This document shows positions 24,826 through 33,933 of a DNA stretch of 64,000 nucleotides, one piece after another (position 1 is the stretch's first letter; the number at the start of each line of letters is the position of its first letter). The DNA comes from Lachnospiraceae bacterium (GTDB taxonomy: Bacteria; Bacillota; Clostridia; Lachnospirales; Lachnospiraceae), in assembly GCA_900759665.1 (NCBI GenBank), contig CAAEWE010000018.1:140092-204091 (forward strand), in the 5' to 3' direction. The notes beneath the pieces were generated by a model. That model was given only the letters and a program-made list of their open reading frames with translations. It had not been told where the DNA came from and ran no database searches. Position numbers and translations under genes: made by a program.

Positions 24826-25232
24826 ATGTGTTTCACCTCCAGAGAAGTGGCATCAAAACTAATTTCAGCTCCATGAACTGGCAATTTTTGCATTGCACAA
24901 TAATCTTTAAGATCCATCAACACAACTCTACCATCTTTTATTGCAGCCTCTGCAATATCAATATCAAAATACATATCAAATCGGTCAAGCATGATATATT
25001 TACCATTAAAATCTTGTAAAGCTTCTATATAAAACTTTTTCTGCATAGCAGGATCATACGTAAATGCTAAAAAATCATGCTCCATGCCACTAAGTGTCAT
25101 TGCAGTTTTGAAAAGATCATATAAGTAAGTCTTACCGGTACTGCTATTCCCATCAAAAACATAACAAAAGTCTCCAGCTGGTAGCTCTAGTTGGAGCGTA
25201 ATTTCACCAATTTGATACTTTTCGCTGTTCAT
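24822..25232 (-). CDS. Miniature P-loop ATPase, first gene of low-GC cassette
   Basis: 136 residues. The Walker A motif GNSSTGKT (Gly28-Thr35) follows a beta strand. Two candidate acidic strands follow: YIMLD (Asp83) and VVLMD (Asp107), either of which could be Walker B. The size allows only a bare NTPase core: no ABC signature, no arginine-finger module and no transmembrane part. GAGGAG lies 8 nt upstream of the ATG. A promoter lies 55 nt upstream. Closest in style are ATP-sensing partners in small defence or conflict cassettes, but that is inference only. Confidence 0.65.
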   Translation of the reverse strand: MNSEKYQIGEITLQLELPAGDFCYVFDGNSSTGKTYLYDLFKTAMTLSGMEHDFLAFTYDPAMQKKFYIEALQDFNGKYIMLDRFDMYFDIDIAEAAIKDGRVVLMDLKDYCAMQKLPVHGAEISFDATSLEVKHI

Positions 25233-25286
25233 TTTAATATCTCCTCTGAATTAATGTGGTTGTGTAAATAATATCTCGTTAGGATG

Positions 25287-25301
25287 ATTATATCATTGTT
25301 T
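25287..25301. repeat. Direct repeat, left copy
   Basis: The 15-mer ATTATATCATTGTTT is repeated exactly at 25775-25789. The pair frames the surface-protein remnant. Confidence 0.7.
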
Positions 25302-25315
25302 AGATAGATTTACAA
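25287..25315 (-). promoter_or_regulatory. Promoter of the low-GC cassette
   Basis: TTGTAA (complement of 25310-25315), 17 nt, TATAAT (25287-25292). The -10 box lies within a 15-bp direct repeat, and the -35 box overlaps the stop codon of the upstream gene remnant. Confidence 0.6.
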
Positions 25316-25780
25316 ATTACGTAAAACTTTTGAATATCCTAAACCAATTGGCCTGATCTCCGCCAGTGTCATAGACGATGAAGAACCTCCGCCTCCGCCA
25401 CTTCCGCCGCTAGGATTACCGCTTGGTGCCGGAGAATCTCCTGAAATGTGCGGACGGATACGACCGGTTGTTGTGATCTTTCCACTGCCGTCTAAAGGTG
25501 AAGGGCTGCTTTCGCTTGTGGAAGATCCGCCAGGGGTATCGTCCCAATGGTATGGAGTCTTGGATTCGTGTGGAGTTGCTGTGATGGTTGGCGTGTCTTT
25601 GACATACCAGTACACATCAAAAACAGTTGTGGCTATATTCTTCTTCCACTGGATGTACTTGTTCAGTTCATCTTTTGAAAGATGTTCGCCAAGATTACAG
25701 TATGTAGCGTTAAAAGTGCTCTGGTCAAATTTCTTATTGTATGATGCGCCCTTGGATCCATTTTTACCGGAAGCATTATA
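25310..25780 (-). pseudogene. Decapitated surface-protein gene (C-terminal fragment)
   Basis: An open frame of about 155 codons with no proper start: upstream it runs straight into a stop inside the right-hand direct repeat. It reads as a folded end (YIQWKKNIATTVFDVYWYVK) followed by a Thr/Ser/Pro-rich stretch and a Gly/Ser run, the make-up of the C-terminal part of a secreted or wall protein. No LPXTG is present. Only a GTG in mid-domain could serve as a start. Coding similarity stops exactly at the repeat, which points to recombination or deletion there. Confidence 0.65.
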
Positions 25781-25789
25781 TCATTGTTT
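25775..25789. repeat. Direct repeat, right copy
   Basis: Identical to 25287-25301. It forms the 5' boundary of the gene remnant. Bases 25790-25880 beyond it are A+T-rich with no gene. Confidence 0.7.
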
Positions 25790-25883
25790 GTTTATTTATA
25801 TATACAAATATTAATAATCGTCATTTCGTCGTTTTCGGGTTTTCATTTTTAAGGAAAAACAACTGATTTTATTAAAATAAATG

Positions 25884-25919
25884 AAAAAAAGACGCATCGC
25901 AGATATTGCTGACACGCCC
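25884..25919 (-). terminator. Terminator after the purE-like gene
   Basis: A GGGCGTGTC/GATGCGTC stem containing G-U pairs is followed by seven T on the minus strand, 23 nt after the stop. Confidence 0.65.
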
Positions 25920-25942
25920 TTTTATTTAAAAACTGCTGTCTC

Positions 25943-26440
25943 CTACTGGAACTTTGCCATAACTTCCGCGTTCGTTTTCATGGCGTTTTCTTCCATTTCC
26001 TTACGCTCCGCCAGAAGCTTTGTACGGATCTCGGCATGGCTTACAGCCATAATCTGTAATGCCAGATAAGCGGCGTTTTTGGCTCCGTTAATGGCTACGG
26101 TGGCTACCGGGATACCGGATGGCATCTGTACGATGGACATTAAGGCATCCATACCGTCAAGAACGGATCCGGACAGAGGAACACCGATCACCGGCAGTAT
26201 GGTCTGGGAGGCAACGACACCGGGGAGGGCAGCAGCCATACCTGCGGCTGTAATGATCACTTCAGTGCCATCCCCGTTGCATTCGTTAATAAATGCGGAG
26301 AGTCCTTCATGAGCACGGTGTGCAGAAAGACAACGCACCTTTACCTCTACGCCATAATCCTTTAAGATGCCTGCGGCTGGCTCGACTTTTGACAGGTCAC
26401 TGGTAGAACCCATAATAATTGCAACTTTCATTTCACTCAT
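25943..26440 (-). CDS. purE: PurE-family N5-CAIR mutase-like protein
   Basis: 165 residues with the PurE fold signatures GSTSDL, CLSAHRAHEGL and GIPVATVAINGAKNAA. PurE rearranges N5-CAIR to CAIR in purine synthesis. Two family positions differ: SAHR is followed by AHE rather than TP, and the AAHLPG motif reads AAALPG, losing its histidine. This matches a PurE-like subgroup I recall in Clostridia. It sits alone, away from the purM-purN-purD-glyA cluster 18 kb to the right. It may be a genuine variant mutase or a paralogue with another substrate. Confidence 0.8.
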   Translation of the reverse strand: MSEMKVAIIMGSTSDLSKVEPAAGILKDYGVEVKVRCLSAHRAHEGLSAFINECNGDGTEVIITAAGMAAALPGVVASQTILPVIGVPLSGSVLDGMDALMSIVQMPSGIPVATVAINGAKNAAYLALQIMAVSHAEIRTKLLAERKEMEENAMKTNAEVMAKFQ

Positions 26441-26481
26441 CCTTTCATCTGGGTTTGTATTCTATCTTATAGTAAGGGATT

Positions 26482-27435
26482 CTATTCGTTCTGTAAAGTC
26501 CCATTTTGGGAATCAGTGTCAGCACAGATCAATTGGATCGCTTTTTTTTCGATGTGGTAATAATAGATATTATCGGACAGGAATTCTTCCTGATCGACAC
26601 AGCTGCGGTTGACCTGATAGACCATGCGAAGCAGCTCCGTCCGGGTAAATTCGGACTGTGCACGAAGGATCAGCAGTTCATGGGTACTGCTGGGAAGAAT
26701 ATAGAAATTCTGGGAAAGCTGCTCTCCTACCCGCTCAAGAACACCGGGATACAGCCAGACAGCGGCACCATTAATACCGTTGCTGTTGGTAAGGATATAA
26801 GGAGAATATTTTGAAATAGAGGTGTCCATAGGAAACGGAATGTCAGCAGAAACCGACAGATGTTCTACAAATTCCTGCATGGAACGGAAACGCTCCGGAA
26901 ACAGACGGGGGGTGTTGTCCTGAGCCAGATCAAAGAGTTCTTCCGTGCTTACCCCCCATTGTTCCATTATCTTATTCGTGATCCGCAGGCTCTGGATACC
27001 GTTAATATCATTACTGATGAGACAATAAAAGACTACTGTCAGATCAAAAAATGGGACATGTGGGATATCTTTCAACATTTCCGTGTTTGCGGCAGTATTG
27101 ACCAGACGGTATACGATCTGTTCCCTGCAGTGCTCAAAACTGATGTCAGGAATGATATTGAGGGGGCTGTCTGTAAATTCCAGCCAGCGGTCATAGATAT
27201 CCTCTGCCAGAACATCAATTTCTTCTCCGTGCAGATATTGGCTATAATAATCCTGCAGATAAAAACTTGGGGAACATCCTACACTGTCCCGAAACAATAC
27301 AAGACTGTCCAGATGCAGGGAATTGTTTTTGAGAACAGGGTTGACTTCCATATTCAGATCTTCCGGTATGATCTCGTACAACTGACAGCGGATCCGGCTG
27401 ACAAATTCTTCGTAATTGAGTTTTGTTTCTTTCAT
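26482..27435 (-). CDS. DUF5688 family protein
   Basis: 317 residues, soluble. The stretches VVFYCLI, SLRITNKIMEQWGVSTEELFDLAQDNTPRLFP and the later SSTHELLIL are characteristic of DUF5688 proteins of Lachnospiraceae. Their role is unknown; they often occur in several copies and near mobile genes. Located upstream of the PurE-like gene with 41 nt between them, so co-transcription is possible. Confidence 0.8.
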   Translation of the reverse strand: MKETKLNYEEFVSRIRCQLYEIIPEDLNMEVNPVLKNNSLHLDSLVLFRDSVGCSPSFYLQDYYSQYLHGEEIDVLAEDIYDRWLEFTDSPLNIIPDISFEHCREQIVYRLVNTAANTEMLKDIPHVPFFDLTVVFYCLISNDINGIQSLRITNKIMEQWGVSTEELFDLAQDNTPRLFPERFRSMQEFVEHLSVSADIPFPMDTSISKYSPYILTNSNGINGAAVWLYPGVLERVGEQLSQNFYILPSSTHELLILRAQSEFTRTELLRMVYQVNRSCVDQEEFLSDNIYYYHIEKKAIQLICADTDSQNGTLQNE

Positions 27436-27472
27436 AAGTGATAACCGTACCTTTCTGTATCCGGCTTATGGT

Positions 27473-27691
27473 ATGCACAGATACTGTATTTCTAAAATTG
27501 ATGGAATCATTCATATTTGTGAAGTAAAGAAAATTATAAATGATAGATATAATATAGAAGTGACAGGATCTGCCTGTTGTACATCAACAGCTTTTTATTT
27601 GATCTGGTGTCCTATTCTGACAAAAGGCAGACAGTTTTCTACTGAAATATTAGAACGAATGTTAAGGAACATTATGGGAGATGTTCGATAG
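27473..27691 (+). CDS. Doubtful small ORF (72 aa)
   Basis: An open frame in the 660-bp gap upstream of the DUF5688 gene, on the opposite strand, with protein-like composition but no ribosome site. It may be a fragment of a former gene. The remainder of the gap to 28096 holds only the terminator at 27972-28058 and A+T-rich sequence. Confidence 0.25.
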   Translation: MHRYCISKIDGIIHICEVKKIINDRYNIEVTGSACCTSTAFYLIWCPILTKGRQFSTEILERMLRNIMGDVR

Positions 27692-27971
27692 AAACAATAG
27701 AAAGAACTGATCAACGGATTTGGTATATATCATAACAGAAGGTTTATTCCGGAGTCCATTTCTGTCACTTCCTGCATAAAAGATTATCAAAAATACGGAG
27801 CTGTGACAAGACGGAAAGACTGCTGAAAAATAAGTGGAAATATGATGATTATGCCTGAAAAAATTTGGCCATTGTGAAAATTAACTTGTGCATTTTGCTG
27901 ATTTAAAAGGGAAAATATGTACAGAATCAACAGAAATAAAAACAGGTCTGATTTACGGAGTATTTTTGACA

Positions 27972-28058
27972 GAAAAAAACTCCTGAAATTTGCTTTGATC
28001 CCATGAAAACAATTTTTAAAGATCATTTTCGGAAAACAGCAAATTCAGGAGTCTTTTT
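27972..28058. terminator. Long bidirectional terminator after the hydratase
   Basis: Arms ACTCCTGAA-TTTGCT and AGCAAATTCAGGAGT (27979-27994 with 28038-28052) pair over 15 bp, flanked by an A-run on the left and CTTTTT on the right. The loop has secondary pairing. It ends the 28097-30385 transcript. Confidence 0.75.
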
Positions 28059-28096
28059 CATGATAAGTTATATATTTTGCATATGATCTGCAATAA

Positions 28097-30385
28097 TTAC
28101 ATCTGGGAACGGTAATAATTGATCAGGCAGCCCTTCTCAATGATATCACGCTCATCATCTGTGAGGTTACCAAGGTGAAGCTCGAATTCCTTCATGCCTT
28201 TGTTTACCACATAAGCCTTAATGGTATCGTTCTTCTCTTCAATGGCTTTTTTGATATCCTTAATGAAGAGGTAATCTCCGTTCTCAAATGGAAGCTCACC
28301 CTGATACAGGAATGGAAGCATACCCCAGTTGATTAGGTTAGAACGATATCTCTTGGTTGCGTATTCGTTGGCAATATTGGCGAAGCCACCCAGTACCTTC
28401 TGGCAGGAAGCAGCCTGCTCTCTGGCTGAACCATCGCCCGGCTTGACCGCAAAGATCGTAGATCCGATCTGTGTCGCCTGTGGAGAAACATTGAAAGTGC
28501 CGTTGATGGTGTTAAATACCTCTTCTACCTCAGGAAGTGCAGCAAAGATATCCTCTCCTGCGACACGGGCCTTCTCAGCCGCCTGAACCTCTTTGGCGCG
28601 TCCCACATAGGCAGGATCCTTACGGGAAAGCGTAAACTCTGCCAGACCCAGAGGGTTGGAACGGAAGGAGGATGTCTCGCCGGATGGGATCAGCTCGTCG
28701 GTGGTGGTAACCGGATCGTGGATCTCGGATACAACCTTTAATACGAGGTTGTCAGTAAGGGCACTCATCTCCGGCCAGTCCTTAATGTTAGGTCCGAATT
28801 TAACCTCAGTCTCAGGCTTTGCATTGCCCCAGCCGTTGTATACACGATTCTCATAGATCGCACTGTCAAAGAAGTATTTAGGTTTCTTGAAGTCCACATC
28901 AATATCTGTGGCAGCAGTCAGATAACCCTGGTTGGCAGCAGTTGCTGCGATTGAACGGGCATCCATCAGTGCAACCGATGCGATCTGACCGTTATTTACT
29001 TTAGAACCTTCACGGTTCGGGAAGTTACGTGTAGAGTGGCGGATGGACAGTCCATTGTTTGGAGGAACGTCTCCGGCACCGAAACAAGGACCGCAGAATG
29101 CGGAACGCACGGTTGCACCGGTCTCCATCAGGTCTGCAATGGTACCGTTCTTTACTAACTCCATAAATACGGGCTGACTGGAAGGATATACGCTCAGGGA
29201 GAACTCGTCTGCACCGATGTACTTGCCGCGGAGAATATCAGCGGCATCACATACATTTTCAAAGCCGCCGCCGGCACATCCGGCGATCACGCCCTGCTCT
29301 ACATAGAGACGTCCGTTGTGAACCTTATCCTTTAATGTATAGTTAACCTTATTATTATCCAGGCTGACTAATGCTCTCTTTTCAACATCATCCAGAATAT
29401 CCATGAGGTTTGCGTTTAACTCCTCAATGGTATAAACATTGCTTGGATGGAATGGCATGGCGATCATTGGCTTAATGGTTGACAGGTCAACGTAAACCAT
29501 ACCGTCATAATAAGCAACATCAGCCGGTTTTAACTCTTTATAGCCCTCCGGACGCTTATGGATCTCATAGAACTCTTTGATCTTGTCATCTGTCGTCCAG
29601 ATAGAGGACAGACAGGTGGTCTCAGTTGTCATAACGTCCACGCCGATACGGAAGTCAGCGGAAAGATTTGCAACGCCGTCTCCCACGAACTCCATGACTT
29701 TATTATTGACATAACCATTGGCAAATACAGCTCCGATAATTGCCAGAGCAATATCCTGAGGACCAACGCCCTTCTGAGGCTTACCGGTCAGATATACAGC
29801 GATCACGCCCGGCATATTGATATCATATGTACGGGAAAGAAGCTGTTTTACAAGCTCAGGACCACCCTCGCCCATTGCCATGGTACCAAGGGCACCGTAA
29901 CGTGTATGGGAATCGGAACCGAGGATCATCTTACCACCCTCTGCCAGCATCTCACGGGCATACTGGTGAATGACTGCCTGATGAGGAGGAACATAGATTC
30001 CACCGTACTTCTTGGCACAGGAAAGACCGAACATGTGGTCGTCCTCGTTGATGGTTCCACCTACTGCGCAGAGACTGTTATGACAGTTTGTCAGAACATA
30101 TGGGATCGGGAATTTTTCCAGTCCGGATGCACGCGCTGTCTGAATGATTCCGACAAATGTAATATCGTGAGATGTCAATTTGTCAAACTTGATCTGAAGC
30201 TGATCCATATTGCCAGAGGTATTATGAGCCTCCAAAATGCTGTATGCCATGGTTCCTTTGGCAGCTTCTTCCTTACTTGGAGCCTGTCCGCATCTGGCAG
30301 CAAGAGCTGCGGCAGCTTCGCCGTTGTCCTCTACGATATCTGTGCCGTTTACCAGATAAACTCCGTTGTCATACAATTTTATCAT
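28097..30385 (-). CDS. Aconitase-family hydratase (YbhJ-like)
   Basis: 762 residues from the ATG at 30383-30385, which has GAGGAAG 6 nt upstream; the in-frame ATG four codons earlier lacks a ribosome site. It belongs to the aconitase superfamily. Fe-S ligand cysteines are visible in [14 protein letters not shown] and [14 protein letters not shown], with substrate-side [14 protein letters not shown] and the swivel domain at the C-terminus ([15 protein letters not shown]). It resembles the YbhJ-type putative hydratases rather than AcnA, AcnB or LeuC. The substrate is unknown. Monocistronic, divergent from pyrB, with a TGCCGG/CCGGCA hairpin in its leader at 30429-30448. Confidence 0.85.
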   Translation of the reverse strand: MIKLYDNGVYLVNGTDIVEDNGEAAAALAARCGQAPSKEEAAKGTMAYSILEAHNTSGNMDQLQIKFDKLTSHDITFVGIIQTARASGLEKFPIPYVLTNCHNSLCAVGGTINEDDHMFGLSCAKKYGGIYVPPHQAVIHQYAREMLAEGGKMILGSDSHTRYGALGTMAMGEGGPELVKQLLSRTYDINMPGVIAVYLTGKPQKGVGPQDIALAIIGAVFANGYVNNKVMEFVGDGVANLSADFRIGVDVMTTETTCLSSIWTTDDKIKEFYEIHKRPEGYKELKPADVAYYDGMVYVDLSTIKPMIAMPFHPSNVYTIEELNANLMDILDDVEKRALVSLDNNKVNYTLKDKVHNGRLYVEQGVIAGCAGGGFENVCDAADILRGKYIGADEFSLSVYPSSQPVFMELVKNGTIADLMETGATVRSAFCGPCFGAGDVPPNNGLSIRHSTRNFPNREGSKVNNGQIASVALMDARSIAATAANQGYLTAATDIDVDFKKPKYFFDSAIYENRVYNGWGNAKPETEVKFGPNIKDWPEMSALTDNLVLKVVSEIHDPVTTTDELIPSGETSSFRSNPLGLAEFTLSRKDPAYVGRAKEVQAAEKARVAGEDIFAALPEVEEVFNTINGTFNVSPQATQIGSTIFAVKPGDGSAREQAASCQKVLGGFANIANEYATKRYRSNLINWGMLPFLYQGELPFENGDYLFIKDIKKAIEEKNDTIKAYVVNKGMKEFELHLGNLTDDERDIIEKGCLINYYRSQM

Positions 30386-30518
30386 AGACTTCCTCATTTC
30401 TGCGCTGATGGTTATTTATGGAAAACTATGCCGGACAGCGCACCGGCACAGGTTATAGGATCAATAATCCCGCAGTCTTTATTATTATGGAAACATGATA
30501 AAAAGTCAAGTCAATATA

Positions 30519-30547
30519 TTGCCATCAGGGGTGAGTTGTAGTAAAAT
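30519..30547 (+). promoter_or_regulatory. Promoter of pyrBI
   Basis: TTGCCA (30519-30524), 17 nt, TAAAAT (30542-30547). The leader is only about 30 nt, so there is no room for a PyrR attenuator. Confidence 0.6.
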
Positions 30548-30582
30548 AGAAAAAATTGAAATTTGAGATAGGAGGCAAATAT

Positions 30583-31506
30583 ATGCGACATCTTATCAGC
30601 CCACAGGATTTATCCATGGAGGAACTGGAGGAACTCCTGACACTGGGACAGGACATTATGAATAACCAGAGCAAATATGCTCATGTCTGTGATGGTAAAA
30701 AACTTGCTACTTTATTTTATGAACCAAGTACACGTACCCGATTAAGCTTTGAGGCTGCCATGATCAATATGGGGGGACAGGTACTTGGTTTTTCTGAGGC
30801 TTCTTCCAGCTCAGCATCCAAGGGAGAAAGTGTTGCGGATACGATCCGTGTCATCTCCTGCTACGCGGATATCTGTGCCATGCGTCATCCAAAGGAAGGT
30901 GCTCCGACGGTGGCGGCAATGCACTCTTCCATTCCGGTGATCAATGCCGGAGACGGTGGACACAATCATCCGACCCAGACTCTGACAGATCTGTTGACCA
31001 TCAAAACCCAGACGGGACGGCTGGACAACCTGACCATCGGTATGTGTGGTGACCTCAAGTTTGGACGTACGGTTCATTCTCTGATCAACGCAATGGTCCG
31101 GTTCCCAAATGTGAAGTTCGTTCTGATCTCTCCGGAGGAGCTGCGGATTCCGAGTTATCTGCGTCGTGAGGTGCTGGATGCCGGTAATATTGAATACATC
31201 GAGACGGACAAGCTGGAGGAGAATATGCCAAAGCTTGATATCCTTTATATGACCAGAGTACAGCGAGAACGTTTCTTTAATGAGGAGGATTACATCCGTC
31301 TGAAGGACAGCTTCATCTTAACGAAGGATAAGCTTCAGTATGCAAAGAAGGATATGTACATTCTGCATCCTCTCCCACGAGTCAATGAGATCTCCACGGA
31401 TGTGGATGATGATCCGCGGGCGGTTTACTTTAAGCAGGTTCAGAATGGCGTATATATGAGAATGGCATTGATCATGAAGTTATTGGAGGTGGAGATACCA
31501 TGTTAA
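30583..31506 (+). CDS. pyrB: Aspartate carbamoyltransferase, catalytic subunit
   Basis: 307 residues from the ATG at 30583 (ATAGGAGGC 8 nt upstream; an earlier in-frame ATG lacks a site). It joins carbamoyl phosphate and aspartate, the first committed pyrimidine step. Carbamoyl phosphate-binding STRTR is residues 49-53. HPTQTLTD and HPLPRVNEI of the aspartate domain are intact. Overlaps pyrI by 7 nt. The presence of PyrI suggests a dodecameric, nucleotide-regulated enzyme. Confidence 0.97.
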   Translation: MRHLISPQDLSMEELEELLTLGQDIMNNQSKYAHVCDGKKLATLFYEPSTRTRLSFEAAMINMGGQVLGFSEASSSSASKGESVADTIRVISCYADICAMRHPKEGAPTVAAMHSSIPVINAGDGGHNHPTQTLTDLLTIKTQTGRLDNLTIGMCGDLKFGRTVHSLINAMVRFPNVKFVLISPEELRIPSYLRREVLDAGNIEYIETDKLEENMPKLDILYMTRVQRERFFNEEDYIRLKDSFILTKDKLQYAKKDMYILHPLPRVNEISTDVDDDPRAVYFKQVQNGVYMRMALIMKLLEVEIPC

Positions 31507-31925
31507 ATATCGGAGGACTGAATCAGGGAATCGTGATCGATCATATCCAGGCCGGCGGTGCCATGAAGATCTATGAATATCTGAATCTGGAAAAGCTGGA
31601 CTGTTCTGTGGCGATCATCAAAAATGCCAAAAGCAATAAAATGGGCAAAAAGGACATCATTAAGATTGAAGGTGACCTTGATATTGATCTGAATGTGCTA
31701 GGAGTTTTGGATCACAGCATTACGATCAATATTATTAAGAATGCAGAGATCGTGGAGAAGCATCAGCTTTCTCTGCCGGAAACGGTTACGAATATTATCA
31801 AGTGCAAGAACCCGCGCTGCATTACTTCTATCGAGCAGGAGCTTCCGCATAAGTTTAAGCTTACGGATCGGGAGAACCGGATCTACCGTTGCATTTATTG
31901 TGAATCCAAGTTTAAGGGAAATTAA
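31500..31925 (+). CDS. pyrI: Aspartate carbamoyltransferase, regulatory subunit
   Basis: 141 residues. An N-terminal allosteric nucleotide-binding domain is followed by a C-terminal zinc domain with Cys102, Cys107, Cys131 and Cys134 (CKNPRC and CIYC). It binds CTP/ATP in known homologues and tunes PyrB. The start overlaps the pyrB end (coupled translation). A strong terminator follows. Confidence 0.96.
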   Translation: MLNIGGLNQGIVIDHIQAGGAMKIYEYLNLEKLDCSVAIIKNAKSNKMGKKDIIKIEGDLDIDLNVLGVLDHSITINIIKNAEIVEKHQLSLPETVTNIIKCKNPRCITSIEQELPHKFKLTDRENRIYRCIYCESKFKGN

Positions 31926-31941
31926 GAGCTATTATAGAACC

Positions 31942-31993
31942 AAATACGCCCTAGGGGGAAAGTTGTTGTCTATCCCCCCGGGGCGTATTTTAT
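31942..31993. terminator. Bidirectional terminator between pyrI and the lipoprotein gene
   Basis: AAATACGCCC (31942-31951) pairs with GGGCGTATTT (31981-31990), with an inner GGGGG/CCCCC stem, then TTTTATT. The converging gene ends at 32010. Confidence 0.9.
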
Positions 31994-32009
31994 TCTGTAA
32001 TATGTTACT

Positions 32010-33164
32010 TTATGCAATACGGAAAACAAGCTTTGTTACATTACCGGCGGCATCCTTTGCCTTAACAACATAGCGTCCGGATTTTCTAACGATAGCTTTC
32101 CTGGTGTTTGCTTTTTTGCCGTTGATCGTGACAGACTTCATCTTGTAGTTATCCTTAAAACGAAGGGTAACTGGTTTTGTAACCTTCCTGCCGTTTTTGA
32201 TTCCTTTGATCACAGGTTTTTTGGAATCCACGCGGAAGTTTACAGAAGTGGTATTTCCAGTGGCATCCGTTGCGGTGATCTTATATGCCTTGCTTGCGGA
32301 TGCTTTCAGCAGTGTATTGCCGATCGTAATACCATTGACGGTAACGGCTTTTACATTGACATTATCGGTAATGGTAATTTTCACGGCTTTGTTGTATATG
32401 CCGTTATTCTTAACGCCGGAGATTACAGGAGCCTCTGTATCTGCGGAAAGAAGGGTTCCGGAGGTTACAGCCATCAGTCTGCTGTCTGCCGGCAGATTAT
32501 CCGTGCTCCAGCTTGCAGTCGCACCATTGATGGTTCCGTTGCTTTCCGTAACATTGGTTGGGAATGAGATGGAATAATCCATGATCAGTCCACAGGACTT
32601 CATATAGGCATAGACATTGTCATATCCGTTTAAGGATTTGGAATTCATTTTACCGATCTCTGCATAGGAAGCACTTTCAGAAAACTTCGCCATATCGGAT
32701 GACATGGAAGATGTCAGGGAGTCCGAAGTGCTGGTGGCTTTGGCGGTAAAGGTACTGCTATCCAGAGTCATCTCGGAAAACGGTGCAGCGTTGATGGTTT
32801 CAGTGGTATACAATGCAGCGTTGGCAGAACCTTCTTTTAATTTATTGATATATGCCGTGAGGTCTGTCAGAGTCGCTTTCATGGTCTCTGCATTGGCAAA
32901 GGTAAGCTGACGGCTGAAGGTAATGTATGTCATGCCATTGATGGTCTCCTCTGCCTTTGTAAAGTCTGTTGTCATTAATGGTGAGGTGTTTGCAGACTGA
33001 TTTAAGGATGTTTCAAAGGTCTGCTTCTCATAAAGATATTTGACCGTATAGGAACATGTTCCATCGGCGTTTAATGTCATGGAAACGCCCTGTCCCATAC
33101 AGCCGGTCAGTGCGCTGATCACCAGGATCAGTGTCAGCATTAAACAGGATAATTTCTTTTTCAT
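32010..33164 (-). CDS. Lipoprotein with two Ig-like repeats
   Basis: 384 residues from the ATG at 33162-33164 (TTGGAGG upstream). The signal peptide ends in lipobox ALTGC. The first half (about 25-245) is a Thr/Ser/Ala-rich domain of unknown fold. The second half holds two tandem Ig-like repeats, starting near APVISGVKNNG and KPVIKGIKNGR, each ending in a KITATDATGN / VVKAKDAAGN strand. Such repeats display a domain at the cell surface. The role is unknown. Shares a bidirectional terminator with pyrI. Confidence 0.82.
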   Translation of the reverse strand: MKKKLSCLMLTLILVISALTGCMGQGVSMTLNADGTCSYTVKYLYEKQTFETSLNQSANTSPLMTTDFTKAEETINGMTYITFSRQLTFANAETMKATLTDLTAYINKLKEGSANAALYTTETINAAPFSEMTLDSSTFTAKATSTSDSLTSSMSSDMAKFSESASYAEIGKMNSKSLNGYDNVYAYMKSCGLIMDYSISFPTNVTESNGTINGATASWSTDNLPADSRLMAVTSGTLLSADTEAPVISGVKNNGIYNKAVKITITDNVNVKAVTVNGITIGNTLLKASASKAYKITATDATGNTTSVNFRVDSKKPVIKGIKNGRKVTKPVTLRFKDNYKMKSVTINGKKANTRKAIVRKSGRYVVKAKDAAGNVTKLVFRIA

Positions 33165-33240
33165 AATTTCCTCCAATCATAATTATGTTATTATAGATGG
33201 TTACTTTATTATCTTATCATTAAAGGGGATTATGCACAAG

Positions 33241-33284
33241 AAAAAAAGACATCTTCTCTTCTGGGTGACAGAAAAGAAAATGCC
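33241..33284 (-). terminator. Terminator after gtrA-like gene
   Basis: A 16-bp stem including G-U pairs (33248-33263 with 33269-33284) and a 5-nt loop, followed on the minus strand by at least seven T. Confidence 0.8.
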
Positions 33285-33291
33285 CATGGAT

Positions 33292-33705
33292 TTATATCTT
33301 ATAAATATAATACTTCCGTACTGCAAAGTTCCAAAGGAACACAATAAAGGTTGCTGTGATCTTTGCCATGATCTTAACCATACCATAATATTCCACGAGA
33401 CCATACATGAGTATCACGTTTAAAATCAGTCCGATGGCGCCTGCCATAAAAATCTGGCATATCTCCTGCCAGATGGAACGGTCTGTGACTACATCCTTGA
33501 AGGTAATGGCACGACCTAACATCCAGTTAAAGTAAAGGCCGATCACGAAGGCTATGATGGTGCTCCAAAGGTATGACAGCCTTGTAAAATAGACAAGTCC
33601 TGCAAAACAGCACCACTCCGTAATGGCACCACTGCCGCCGACAATAACGTAGGAGCCAAACTGGTGGAAAAGCTCCTGCCAGTGCTCTTTATCTGATGGA
33701 AACAT
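33292..33705 (-). CDS. GtrA family membrane protein
   Basis: 137 residues from the ATG at 33703-33705, chosen for the AGAGGAGGA site. Four hydrophobic segments in the GtrA pattern; YVIVGGSGAITEW at the first and FNWMLGRAITFKD after the second are typical. GtrA proteins are thought to flip polyprenyl-linked sugars for surface glycans. No glycosyltransferase partner is adjacent. Confidence 0.88.
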   Translation of the reverse strand: MFPSDKEHWQELFHQFGSYVIVGGSGAITEWCCFAGLVYFTRLSYLWSTIIAFVIGLYFNWMLGRAITFKDVVTDRSIWQEICQIFMAGAIGLILNVILMYGLVEYYGMVKIMAKITATFIVFLWNFAVRKYYIYKI

Positions 33706-33812
33706 TCTGAATCCTCCTCTTTCGTCTCTTGTTTTTGACATAAATTTGACAAAATCTTCAAAAATTTAACACAGTCAAGGATTCTATCATATTTTTTGAT
33801 GTTTGGCAACTT

Positions 33813-33848
33813 TTTTTGACCGGTTAGCTGCGATTTTTGACCTCTTAG
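33813..33848 (+). promoter_or_regulatory. Two 21-bp-phased direct repeats, probable LytTR operator
   Basis: TTTTTGACCGGTTAG (33813-33827) and TTTTTGACCTCTTAG (33834-33848) repeat with a 21-bp period, the spacing known for LytTR dimers, and end 10 bp before the -35 box of the LytTR gene itself. Confidence 0.65.
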
Positions 33849-33858
33849 GAGATTTGTG

Positions 33859-33887
33859 TTTACAAGGGAAAGGTTTCTCTCTATAAT
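33859..33887 (+). promoter_or_regulatory. Promoter of the LytTR-LiaF-like operon
   Basis: TTTACA (33859-33864), 17 nt, TATAAT (33882-33887). Confidence 0.75.
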
Positions 33888-33933
33888 AAGCACATATCTT
33901 GGCTGAGTAAGAAAATAAAGAGAGGCGGTGTGT

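Noticed and set aside
23409..25789. Integrative element attached at tRNA-Arg
   Set aside because: The island lies on the 5' side of the tRNA, no integrase is present, and no copy of the tRNA 3' end was found beyond it.
25446..25814. 122-codon plus-strand frame
   Set aside because: Antisense to the surface-protein remnant, whose Gly/Ser/Pro-rich frame reads better.
27787..28026. 79-codon minus-strand frame rich in Phe and Leu
   Set aside because: Lies in the A+T-rich gap and reads through the arm of the hydratase terminator; composition is explained by the A/T runs.
29558..30541. Long plus-strand open frame of 327 codons
   Set aside because: It runs antisense across the conserved aconitase-family hydratase, has no ribosome site and no family likeness.
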